This document shows positions 1 through 6,764 of a stretch of 64,000 nucleotides of DNA, in pieces. Within the stretch, counting starts at the first letter, position 1. The number at the start of each line of letters is the position of its first letter. A program made the translations under genes and the position numbers. Origin of the DNA: G965222505 sp965222505 (GTDB lineage: Bacteria; Bacteroidota; Rhodothermia; Rhodothermales; DATKEJ01); NCBI GenBank assembly GCA_965222505.1, contig OZ244956.1, positions 2,542,001-2,606,000 on the forward strand, in the 5' to 3' direction. The notes beneath the pieces are model-generated. The model was not told where the DNA came from, did no database searches, and saw only the letters and a list, made by a program, of their open reading frames with translations.

Positions 1-11
1 TATCTTAATGA

Positions 12-95
12 ATGGTCAATTGTCAATTGTCGATTGTCGATTGTCAATTTGGCACTCATTGACCATTGACCATTGACCATTGACAATCGACAATT
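12..95. repeat. Heptamer-phased inverted repeat, ATTGTCA type (locus A)
   Basis: Five consecutive 7-mers (ATGGTCA, ATTGTCA, ATTGTCG, ATTGTCG, ATTGTCA) are followed by a short centre around 47-57 and then by complementary 7-mers (ATTGACC x3, ATTGACA, ATCGACA). The right arm is an approximate reverse complement of the left, so the locus could fold into a long hairpin. It lies directly upstream of the metalloprotease start at 113. Related loci are at 5245, 15748 and 27459. Confidence 0.85.
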
Positions 96-112
96 ATACC
101 CCCCCTATCACC

Positions 113-2545
113 ATGCGCTACCTCCCAATTTTTACCTGTCTGCTTCTCCTGATCTCCCCCATTCTCCACGCCCAGAACCTTCCGACCATCGCCGAAAAAA
201 CCGACGGCTTCGATGCCCAGCCCGGCTTCTTCCCGATCTATTGGGATGCTGCCGGCGGCAAGGTCTGGTTGGAAATCAACCAGTGGGATACGGATTTTCT
301 CTACGTCTCGTCGCTTCCGGCAGGCCTGGGCTCCAACGACATCGGCCTGGACCGGGGCCAACTGGGAGGCGAACACGTAGTGCGTTTTGAGCGCGTCGGC
401 CCAAAAGTATTGATGATTGCCCGAAACCTGGACTACCGTGCAGACACCGACCAAGCCGCCGAGCGAAAGGCCGTCCGCGATGCCTTCGCCGAAAGTGTCC
501 TGTTCGGCTTTAAGGCCGAGGCCGAAACAGAGGGGCGGGTGCTGGTCGATGCCACAGCCTTCATGGTGCGGGATGCCCACGGCATCGTGCGGCGGCTCAA
601 AAACACCAACCAGGGTACCTTCCGGCTGGATGCCGACCGCAGCGCACCCTACCCGTCCATGACCAAAGCCTTCCCGGACAATACCGAACTCGAAGCCCGC
701 ATTACCTTCACCGGAGAGGCCCCTGGCCGATACGTGTGGGACGTAGCCGCCAACCCGTACAGCTTCACCGTCCGCATCCGGCATTCTCTCGTACGCCTCC
801 CCGACGACAACTTTGAACCTCGCACGATGCATCCACAAAGTGGGTATTATCCCATCACCTATGTGGACTATGCCACGCCCATCGGCCGTCGGAAAGAGAA
901 ACAACTCATCCGCCGGCACCGCCTCCAAAAAAAGAACCCCGGCCCGGCCCCAAGTGAACCCGTCGAACCCATTGTCTATTACCTCGACCCCGGCACCCCG
1001 GAACCGATCCGTAGCGCCCTGCTTGATGGTGCACGGTGGTGGAACCAGGCATTTGAAGCCGCCGGCTTCATCAACGGATACCGCGTCGAGATGCTGCCCG
1101 AAGATGCCGATCCGATGGATGTGCGCTACAACGTGATCCAATGGGTCCACCGTGCCACACGCGGCTGGAGCTACGGCAGCAGCATCACCGACCCCCGGAC
1201 CGGCGAGATCATCAAAGGCCACGTGTCCCTCGGTTCACTCCGGGTACGGCAGGATTACCTCATCGCCGAGGGCTTGCTGGCCCCTTACGGCACCCCCGAA
1301 ACCACCGCCGGGTTACCCGCTGACCAGGATCCTATGTTGGAAATGGCCCTGGCCCGCATCCGACAACTGTCGGCGCACGAGGTGGGGCATACGCTGGGGA
1401 TCGCTCACAACTTTGCGGCCTCGACCAACGGCCGTGCCTCTGTGATGGATTACCCGGCCCCGCTGACAACGGTGGCCGCTGGCAACCCCGTAAACCTGGA
1501 CGAGGCGTATGCCGTCGGGATTGGGGATTGGGACAAACAGACCGTCAAGTATGGCTACGGGGAATTTGAGGATGAAGCAACCGGCCTGGCCGCAGTCCTG
1601 GCCGAAACCCGTACCCTGGGCCTGCGCTACATCACGGACAACGATGCCCGGCCCGTCGGCGGGGCCCACCCGCAAGCCCACCTGTGGGACAACGGCACGG
1701 ACCCCGTAGCTGCGCTGGAAAACGAAATGGCCGTCCGGCAAAAAGCCCTCGGGCAATTTGGCCCCAACATGCTCCGGGAGGGCATGCCGTTTGCCACGCT
1801 TGAAGAAGTGTTGGTGCCGTTGTACCTGCGGCATCGGTACCAGTTGGAGGCCGTCGTGAAACTGATCGGCGGGATGGACTACACCTATGCCACCAAGGGC
1901 GATGGGCTACGCCCCACCATGCCCGTGCCCGATCACGTACAGGAACGCGCCCTGGACGCCCTGCTCCAAACCGTCACCCCCGCTGCGTTGCGTCTACCCG
2001 ACGAAGCCCACCAGATGATTGCGCCGCGTCCGCCAGGGTTCGGGCAAAACCGGGAATTGTTTGACGGCCACACCGGCCTGACGTTCGATGCCTATGCCCC
2101 GGCCCAGACCGTGGCCGACATGGTCTTCGGCCTGCTGGCCCATCCAGAACGGGCCGCCCGGCTGGTGTATCAACAGGACGGCGTAGTGGCTTCGTTTGGC
2201 TTGCAAACCCTGCTGGAACGCACCACAGAGGCCGTCATGGAACCGGCGCTGCCCAATGACCCCGTCGATGCCGAACTACAACGGCTGGCGCAGCGGTCGT
2301 GGGTTAATGCCCTGCTCCGCCTCGGCGCATCCCCGAATGCCGCCCCGGCGGTCCGTGCCCTGACACACCATCACCTGAAAGCCCTCCCTGATTGGCTTGC
2401 CGCCAACCCCGGCACCGACGTGGAAACCCTGGTCCACCGTAACCTCCTCCACGCCGATATTGACCGGCTCCTGAACCGCCCCTTCGACGAAGCCCCTCTG
2501 CCGAAGCCGCTGGTTACCCCGCCGGGCTCGCCGATTGGTCATTAA
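113..2545 (+). CDS. Secreted zinc-dependent metalloprotease (DUF5117/DUF4953 type)
   Basis: An 810-residue protein with a Sec signal peptide (MRYLPIFTCLLLL..., cleavage after HAQ). The N-terminal half matches the DUF5117 family seen in Bacteroidota metalloproteases. The metzincin-like zinc motif HEVGHTLGIAH is at residues 422-432 (His422, His426, His432, catalytic Glu423), and a Met-turn-like SVMDY follows near residue 445. It is probably periplasmic or surface-located and degrades peptides; the substrate is unknown. ATG at 113 is chosen because an upstream in-frame TTG at 80 lies inside the heptamer repeat and would add 11 residues before the signal peptide. trpF begins 3 bp after its stop, so the two are probably cotranscribed. 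Confidence 0.88.
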   Translation: MRYLPIFTCLLLLISPILHAQNLPTIAEKTDGFDAQPGFFPIYWDAAGGKVWLEINQWDTDFLYVSSLPAGLGSNDIGLDRGQLGGEHVVRFERVGPKVLMIARNLDYRADTDQAAERKAVRDAFAESVLFGFKAEAETEGRVLVDATAFMVRDAHGIVRRLKNTNQGTFRLDADRSAPYPSMTKAFPDNTELEARITFTGEAPGRYVWDVAANPYSFTVRIRHSLVRLPDDNFEPRTMHPQSGYYPITYVDYATPIGRRKEKQLIRRHRLQKKNPGPAPSEPVEPIVYYLDPGTPEPIRSALLDGARWWNQAFEAAGFINGYRVEMLPEDADPMDVRYNVIQWVHRATRGWSYGSSITDPRTGEIIKGHVSLGSLRVRQDYLIAEGLLAPYGTPETTAGLPADQDPMLEMALARIRQLSAHEVGHTLGIAHNFAASTNGRASVMDYPAPLTTVAAGNPVNLDEAYAVGIGDWDKQTVKYGYGEFEDEATGLAAVLAETRTLGLRYITDNDARPVGGAHPQAHLWDNGTDPVAALENEMAVRQKALGQFGPNMLREGMPFATLEEVLVPLYLRHRYQLEAVVKLIGGMDYTYATKGDGLRPTMPVPDHVQERALDALLQTVTPAALRLPDEAHQMIAPRPPGFGQNRELFDGHTGLTFDAYAPAQTVADMVFGLLAHPERAARLVYQQDGVVASFGLQTLLERTTEAVMEPALPNDPVDAELQRLAQRSWVNALLRLGASPNAAPAVRALTHHHLKALPDWLAANPGTDVETLVHRNLLHADIDRLLNRPFDEAPLPKPLVTPPGSPIGH

Positions 2546-2548
2546 CCT

Positions 2549-3199
2549 ATGCGCCCTTACGTCAAAATCTGTTGTATCGCCTCCGTCGAAGAAGCCCGGC
2601 TGGCCATTCGGTACGGAGCCTCGGCGCTCGGACTGGTCTCGGCCATGCCTAGCGGACCCGGCGTGATTTCGGAGGACGAAATTGCCGAGATTGCGGCAAC
2701 CGTGCCCCCACCTATTGGGACCTTCCTGCTGACCAGTGCGCAAGACGTAGAGGCCATCATCGCCCAGCAGCGGCGGTGCAAGGCCAACACACTCCAACTC
2801 GTGGACACCCTGAAAACCGGCACCCACGCTGATCTGCGCCGTGCCCTGCCCGGCATTTCCATTGTTCAGGTGATTCACGTGGAGGATGACGCAGCCGTGG
2901 AAGAGGCCCATGCCCTGGCCCCCCATGTGGATGCCCTGTTGCTGGATTCGGGCCGGCCGTCGCTCGCGGTCAAGGAATTGGGCGGCACAGGCCGGACGCA
3001 CAACTGGGAAATCAGTCGGCGGTTGTGTGCAGCGGTGGAGGTACCTGTATTTCTGGCCGGGGGCCTGCGCCCTTCGAATGTGGCCGAGGCCGTGTCCTCG
3101 GTGCAGCCCTGGGGCCTGGACCTGTGCAGCGGCGTGCGCACCAAGGGTCGGTTAGACGAGGCAAAGTTGGCAGCATTTTTTGGAGCCCTGCCGAAATGA
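2549..3199 (+). CDS. trpF: Phosphoribosylanthranilate isomerase family protein
   Basis: A 216-residue TIM-barrel protein of the usual TrpF length. The N-terminal VKIC motif supplies the family's catalytic Cys (Cys8). The general acid Asp is present in ALLLDSG, and the C-terminal phosphate-binding segment reads GLDLCSGVR where the family usually has GLDVSSGVE. The expected reaction is the Amadori isomerisation of phosphoribosylanthranilate in tryptophan synthesis. No other trp gene is in the window, and the usual KICGI is replaced by KICCI, so a diverged paralogue is possible. It starts 3 bp after the metalloprotease stop. Confidence 0.75.
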   Translation: MRPYVKICCIASVEEARLAIRYGASALGLVSAMPSGPGVISEDEIAEIAATVPPPIGTFLLTSAQDVEAIIAQQRRCKANTLQLVDTLKTGTHADLRRALPGISIVQVIHVEDDAAVEEAHALAPHVDALLLDSGRPSLAVKELGGTGRTHNWEISRRLCAAVEVPVFLAGGLRPSNVAEAVSSVQPWGLDLCSGVRTKGRLDEAKLAAFFGALPK

Positions 3200-3202
3200 A
3201 GG

Positions 3203-3233
3203 AACCCGGCCGTGCGTTTCCGACGGTCGGGTT
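3203..3233 (+). terminator. Hairpin after trpF
   Basis: An 11-bp stem with one G-T pair (AACCCGGCCGT / ACGGTCGGGTT) and a 9-nt loop starts 4 bases after the trpF stop. No clear T-tract follows, so it may be a weak or factor-assisted terminator. Confidence 0.45.
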
Positions 3234-3371
3234 CTGGTCAGGTGGATGGGGGAAGCTGCCCGTGATGCACACAAGTGTGTACGTCCCTAATACAGAGACA
3301 CCCATCTTCGGGATGCCCGCGCAGTGCGTTTCTCATTGTGGGCATCCACGATTCAAAATGTGGTTTTGCGT

Positions 3372-3620
3372 TTACCGTTTGCCGAGACCGTATACGATCT
3401 TGCGAATCGTATCGAACTGCAGGTAAGCGTATTGCTCACGCAGTTGTTCGATGGCCTCGTAGGCCGGAATGTTTTGCTTGCGCATTACCCGGAACTGCTT
3501 GCGAATCTGGTAATCCCGGATTGCTTTTTCACTCAGCAAGTTATGATCACTCAACAGGGAGTACACTTCGTCGCTAATCAGTCCGGAGAGCGGGTTGGCT
3601 GTGGTGGTCATTTCATACAT
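3372..3620 (-). CDS. Conserved-looking small protein, unknown function
   Basis: An 82-residue, mostly helical, charged protein with no signal peptide or membrane segment. It is rich in Arg, Gln and Tyr in its C-terminal half (RKQFRVMRKQNIPAYEAIEQL). I do not recognise a family. It is convergent with trpF and has its own stretch of non-coding DNA on both sides, and no better frame competes on the other strand. An internal ATG three codons in (3611) is an alternative start. Confidence 0.5.
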   Translation of the reverse strand: MYEMTTTANPLSGLISDEVYSLLSDHNLLSEKAIRDYQIRKQFRVMRKQNIPAYEAIEQLREQYAYLQFDTIRKIVYGLGKR

Positions 3621-3947
3621 AAGGCAAACGCTTCAGTTATCCACAAAAAAGGCTTGGGGCGCAATGATCCGGATAAACCCACGCCCGCTACGTATGCGAG
3701 TCTAAGAATACCACTATGCCCCCCCCCGACCAAGCAGAAAGCCGCTGAACGGTCGTGGGAGCCGGGTCAACGGTTTGTACATGGAGTGAATTGTGCCCTA
3801 CCTGAACGGTGCCGCCTGCTCCGGCTGGCCCCAGGCTTCATATGCAAGGCGCGCAACGGGTGGTGGATGCGGGTCAGAGATCATTATACATGATGCCTTC
3901 GTAAAACGAATATTCGATCCCTCTGTCTGATCTTCACCCCTTTGTTG
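3621..3947. other. Gene-free stretch with one DnaA-box-like 9-mer
   Basis: No convincing ORF is present. A perfect DnaA-box consensus TTATCCACA is at 3637-3645, but it stands alone, without a cluster of boxes or an AT-rich unwinding element, so an origin is not supported. A small palindrome with a TATACAT core (ATCAT-N5-ATGAT) near 3878-3892 could be part of a promoter for the gene at 3948. Nothing else was seen. Confidence 0.4.
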
Positions 3948-4379
3948 ATGCGACGCACACCTTTCCCTTTGGCCACCCTCGGCTGGACCGGACTCTTCCT
4001 CCTGGGTGGACTGTGCATCGTGCCCCCGGCCACAGCCCAATCAACCGATTGGACACCGCTGCTGCGGCAGGATGGTGTGGCTTTCGATTTTATCCTGCAT
4101 CGCTACGGAGACGGAGACAACGACGGCGTGGTCGTCCGCCTCATCAATACCAACACATACGCCGTGGACTATCGGTTCAAGATGATTTTCAAGACCGAAG
4201 ACCAAGTACATATCTCACCAGCAGTTGAAGGTCGGCTAAAGCCGGGTGAGGTACGCACGGGCGATTCCGCAGGATTATGGTGGATTCCCTTCAAGGACGG
4301 CACAGCGATTCTGGAGGTGGGCATGAAAGGGTTTAAGGTGATGCCTTCCGCGCCAGATAACGGATCGTCGCCCGGTTGA
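3948..4379 (+). CDS. Small secreted protein, unknown function
   Basis: A 143-residue protein with a clear Sec signal peptide (hydrophobic GWTGLFLLGGLCIVPP, cleavage after ATAQ). The mature part is beta-rich (VVVRLINTNTYAVDYRFKMIF) and resembles small immunoglobulin-like or DUF-type periplasmic proteins, but I do not recognise a named family. ATG 3948 is preferred to the TTG codons just upstream. Its last 47 bp overlap the 3' end of the convergent SDR gene. Confidence 0.6.
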   Translation: MRRTPFPLATLGWTGLFLLGGLCIVPPATAQSTDWTPLLRQDGVAFDFILHRYGDGDNDGVVVRLINTNTYAVDYRFKMIFKTEDQVHISPAVEGRLKPGEVRTGDSAGLWWIPFKDGTAILEVGMKGFKVMPSAPDNGSSPG

Positions 4380-5172
4380 TGCGGACCAGGGTCTTGAGGT
4401 GCCTTTTCGGGAAAAAGCGTTTGAGTTGCCACATCTTCCAGGCCTCACGGGGGAAGAGGATGTAGACCTTACGCTTTCCAGCCGCCTCAAGCACGTGTGC
4501 GGCTACTTCAGCGGCGGTGTGTTTGGATTTACGCAACAGCCGCTCGGTAATGGCCCGCTCGACCTCGGTACTGCGCTGGGCCTTGCCGATGTTGGTCTGA
4601 AAAAACGTCGGCATCACCACAGACACGTCGACCCCGGCCTCCCTCAACTCGCCATAGAGGGTTTCAGAAAGCGCCAGAACCCCGGCTTTGGTAGCATTGT
4701 ACGAGGCCATGCGTGGACCTGCGGCAAACGCGGCAGCGCTGGCTACGTTGATCAAATGCCCCGCCCCGGCTTCCTTCATGGCCGGAATAAACAGCCGACA
4801 CCCGTGCACCACCCCCATCAGGTTGACACCGATGATGGCTTCCCAGTCCGCCACCGACGTTTCTTCCATTGCCCCGGCCACAGCAATACCTGCATTGTTG
4901 ATAACCACATCAATACCCCCCGTAGCTGCCAAAAATTGCGAAGCTGCTGCTTCAAAAGCCCCAGCATCAGCCACATCGAACGCAAACGAATGCACCTGTA
5001 CCCCGGCCGCCTCCAACCGCTCGGCCACCGCTGATAGTACCTCTCCGTTCAGATCAGCCAGACCGAGGGCCCAGCCTTCGGCTGCGAGGTGTTCGGCCAG
5101 GGCGAGGCCGAAGCCAGAGGCCGCACCGGTGATGAACGCACGTTTTTGAGGGTAGCGGGAGGAGAGAGACAT
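4333..5172 (-). CDS. SDR family NAD(P)-dependent oxidoreductase
   Basis: A 279-residue classical short-chain dehydrogenase. It has the cofactor motif TGAASGFG (residues 16-23), the NNAG motif, and the catalytic Ser with YxxxK (YNATK). The acidic residue after beta-2 (LADLNGE) suggests NAD preference. The C-terminus is basic and rich in Arg and Lys (WKMWQLKRFFPKRHLKTL), as in SDRs of lipid metabolism that touch membranes. The substrate cannot be deduced. The 3' end overlaps the convergent secreted-protein gene. Confidence 0.88.
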   Translation of the reverse strand: MSLSSRYPQKRAFITGAASGFGLALAEHLAAEGWALGLADLNGEVLSAVAERLEAAGVQVHSFAFDVADAGAFEAAASQFLAATGGIDVVINNAGIAVAGAMEETSVADWEAIIGVNLMGVVHGCRLFIPAMKEAGAGHLINVASAAAFAAGPRMASYNATKAGVLALSETLYGELREAGVDVSVVMPTFFQTNIGKAQRSTEVERAITERLLRKSKHTAAEVAAHVLEAAGKRKVYILFPREAWKMWQLKRFFPKRHLKTLVRINRATIRYLARKASP

Positions 5173-5244
5173 AAGTTTGGGGTTGGGATAGTACGGGCGC
5201 GAGTACCATGGTATAATCGCTTAGACATACTCGCTGGTTGTATA

Positions 5245-5323
5245 ATTGTCGATGGTCAATGGCCGATTGTCAATGGTCAACGGGATCCATTCATTGACAA
5301 TTGACAATCGACAATTGACCATT
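5245..5323. repeat. Heptamer-phased inverted repeat, ATTGTCA type (locus B)
   Basis: Left arm ATTGTCG, ATGGTCA, ATGGCCG, ATTGTCA, ATGGTCA; centre ACGGGATCCATTC; right arm ATTGACA, ATTGACA, ATCGACA, ATTGACC. Every unit is exactly 7 bp and the phase is unbroken within each arm. It lies between the divergent SDR and DUF4097 genes and abuts the ECF-type promoter at 5327. Confidence 0.88.
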
Positions 5324-5326
5324 CCC

Positions 5327-5355
5327 TGTAACCTTTCTCACTGCTAGCCCGTACG
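5327..5355 (+). promoter_or_regulatory. Candidate ECF-sigma promoter (TGTAACC-N16-CGTACG)
   Basis: TGTAACC (5327-5333), a 16-nt spacer and CGTACG (5350-5355) lie 45 bp upstream of the DUF4097 start. The same elements with the same 16-nt spacing precede the ECF sigma gene at 55841. ECF -35 elements typically carry an AAC core. Confidence 0.55.
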
Positions 5356-5399
5356 GAACCACAACCCCCTTCTTCTTGTGACTCAGACCAGAACTCCCC

Positions 5400-6212
5400 A
5401 TGCGTACCGCTCTGCTCCTGACGCTCTGCCTCGCTCTGGCCCTTCCGGCGATGGCCCAAACCAAAATGATCAGCGATACGGTATCCCTTGATGCCGAAGG
5501 CAAGGTGTCTGTCGATACCTATAAAGGCAGTATCACCGTGACTACCTGGGACCGCGATGAAGTGGAATTCGAGGTGCGTATCGAAGCCGATGAAGACGAA
5601 GAACTTGTGGAACATGTAGAAATCAACGTGGACCACTCCCGGCGGGCCCTTCGGCTCAAAACCGATTATGAAGAGGCCAAGCGGCAACGCAAAAAATTAT
5701 GGTTCGGGCGGAACAACTTGAGCCTGCCCTATGCCCATTATACCATCAAAATGCCACGCACGGCCCGGCTGGACATTGATGATTACAAATCGACCATTTC
5801 AATCACCAACGTCGGGGCCGATGTGTCTATCGACAGCTACAAGGGCGGGATGACCCTGAACGATATCCAGGGCCACGTCCACATCGATACCTACAAGGGT
5901 GAGGTACAGATTGACCAACTCGATGGCGCCCTTAGCCTCGACACCTACAAAGGCACCATCGATGTTACCCTGACCGACCTCAGCGACGACACCGAAATTG
6001 AAACCTACAAAGGCCGCGTCACGCTCACGCTGGAAAAACAAGCCGGCTTCAACCTGGATGCCGACCTCGGCCGCCGCGGTCGACTCAATGCCGACTTTGA
6101 CCTGGACCCCCTCAAACGGCGCGACAACCAGTACGCCGGAACGGTAAACGGCGGTGGCCCGCGCCTCAGCCTCGAAACCCACTCCGGCCGGTTCAAGCTG
6201 GACGTGCAATAG
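5400..6212 (+). CDS. DUF4097-family secreted beta-repeat protein
   Basis: A 270-residue protein with a signal peptide ending PAMAQ (residue 20). The mature part is a beta-solenoid-like DUF4097 domain with a recurring [D/E]-x-Y-K motif: DTYKG at 39, DDYKS at 127, DSYKG at 145, DTYKG at 163, DTYKG at 181 and ETYKG at 201. The spacing of the last five is 18, 18, 18 and 20 residues. Proteins of this family are often encoded near ECF sigma/anti-sigma pairs. No such pair is adjacent here, but the promoter at 5327 matches the one before the ECF gene at 55.8 kb. It is probably periplasmic or outer-membrane associated. Confidence 0.85.
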   Translation: MRTALLLTLCLALALPAMAQTKMISDTVSLDAEGKVSVDTYKGSITVTTWDRDEVEFEVRIEADEDEELVEHVEINVDHSRRALRLKTDYEEAKRQRKKLWFGRNNLSLPYAHYTIKMPRTARLDIDDYKSTISITNVGADVSIDSYKGGMTLNDIQGHVHIDTYKGEVQIDQLDGALSLDTYKGTIDVTLTDLSDDTEIETYKGRVTLTLEKQAGFNLDADLGRRGRLNADFDLDPLKRRDNQYAGTVNGGGPRLSLETHSGRFKLDVQ

Positions 6213-6255
6213 ATGGTAGATTCACAACGGATTAACACCCCGATTCCTATTTTTC

Positions 6256-6297
6256 AAGTGACCGGTATGCTTCAGGCATGGCGGTCACTTTCTTTTT
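6256..6297 (+). terminator. Strong intrinsic terminator
   Basis: A 9-bp perfect stem AAGTGACCG / CGGTCACTT (6256-6264 / 6282-6290) is extended inward by ATGC/GCAT pairing and followed by TCTTTTTATT. It lies 43 bp after the DUF4097 stop and before ndk, so it separates the two transcripts. Confidence 0.8.
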
Positions 6298-6330
6298 ATT
6301 CGAACCCTCCAGAACACTGACCATAGATCC

Positions 6331-6753
6331 ATGCAACGTACCCTTGCGATTCTCAAACCCGACTGCGTCCGTAAAAACCTCATTGGCGAAGTCATCCGCC
6401 GCATCCAGGCGGCCGGCTTTAGCGTGCGCGCCATGAAAATGGTGACCCTGTCGAAAAAAGAAGCGGAAGGCTTTTATGCCGTGCACCAGGGACGGCCCTT
6501 CTTCGAGGAACTGACCACGTTCATGTCCAGCGGCCCCTGTGTGCCCATCGTGCTGGAAAAAGAAAACGCCGTGGCCGACTTCCGCACCCTCATCGGCGCG
6601 ACCAACCCGGCTGAAGCTGCCGAAGGCACCATCCGTAAAGCCTTTGCCGACTCGGTAGGCGAAAACATCGTGCACGGCTCGGACTCCGAAGAAAACGGCA
6701 AACTCGAAGCCGCCTACTTCCACCCCGAACACATCATCATTGCCAACTCCTGA
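6331..6753 (+). CDS. ndk: Nucleoside-diphosphate kinase
   Basis: 140 residues, the normal length. It equilibrates nucleoside di- and triphosphates through a phosphohistidine. The N-terminal RTLAILKPD motif, the Kpn-loop region and the active-site motif NIVHGSDS with catalytic His115 are all present. It is convergent with thrA, with 11 bp between the stops, and is transcribed downstream of the terminator at 6256-6297. Confidence 0.97.
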   Translation: MQRTLAILKPDCVRKNLIGEVIRRIQAAGFSVRAMKMVTLSKKEAEGFYAVHQGRPFFEELTTFMSSGPCVPIVLEKENAVADFRTLIGATNPAEAAEGTIRKAFADSVGENIVHGSDSEENGKLEAAYFHPEHIIIANS

Positions 6754-6764
6754 CCCAAGGATAG

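Noticed and set aside
56..1222. 388-codon minus-strand ORF opposite the metalloprotease
   Set aside because: High-GC shadow frame; the plus strand has the signal peptide and zinc motif.
3637..3645. Replication origin at a DnaA box
   Set aside because: A single TTATCCACA without other boxes, dnaA/dnaN or an AT-rich element.
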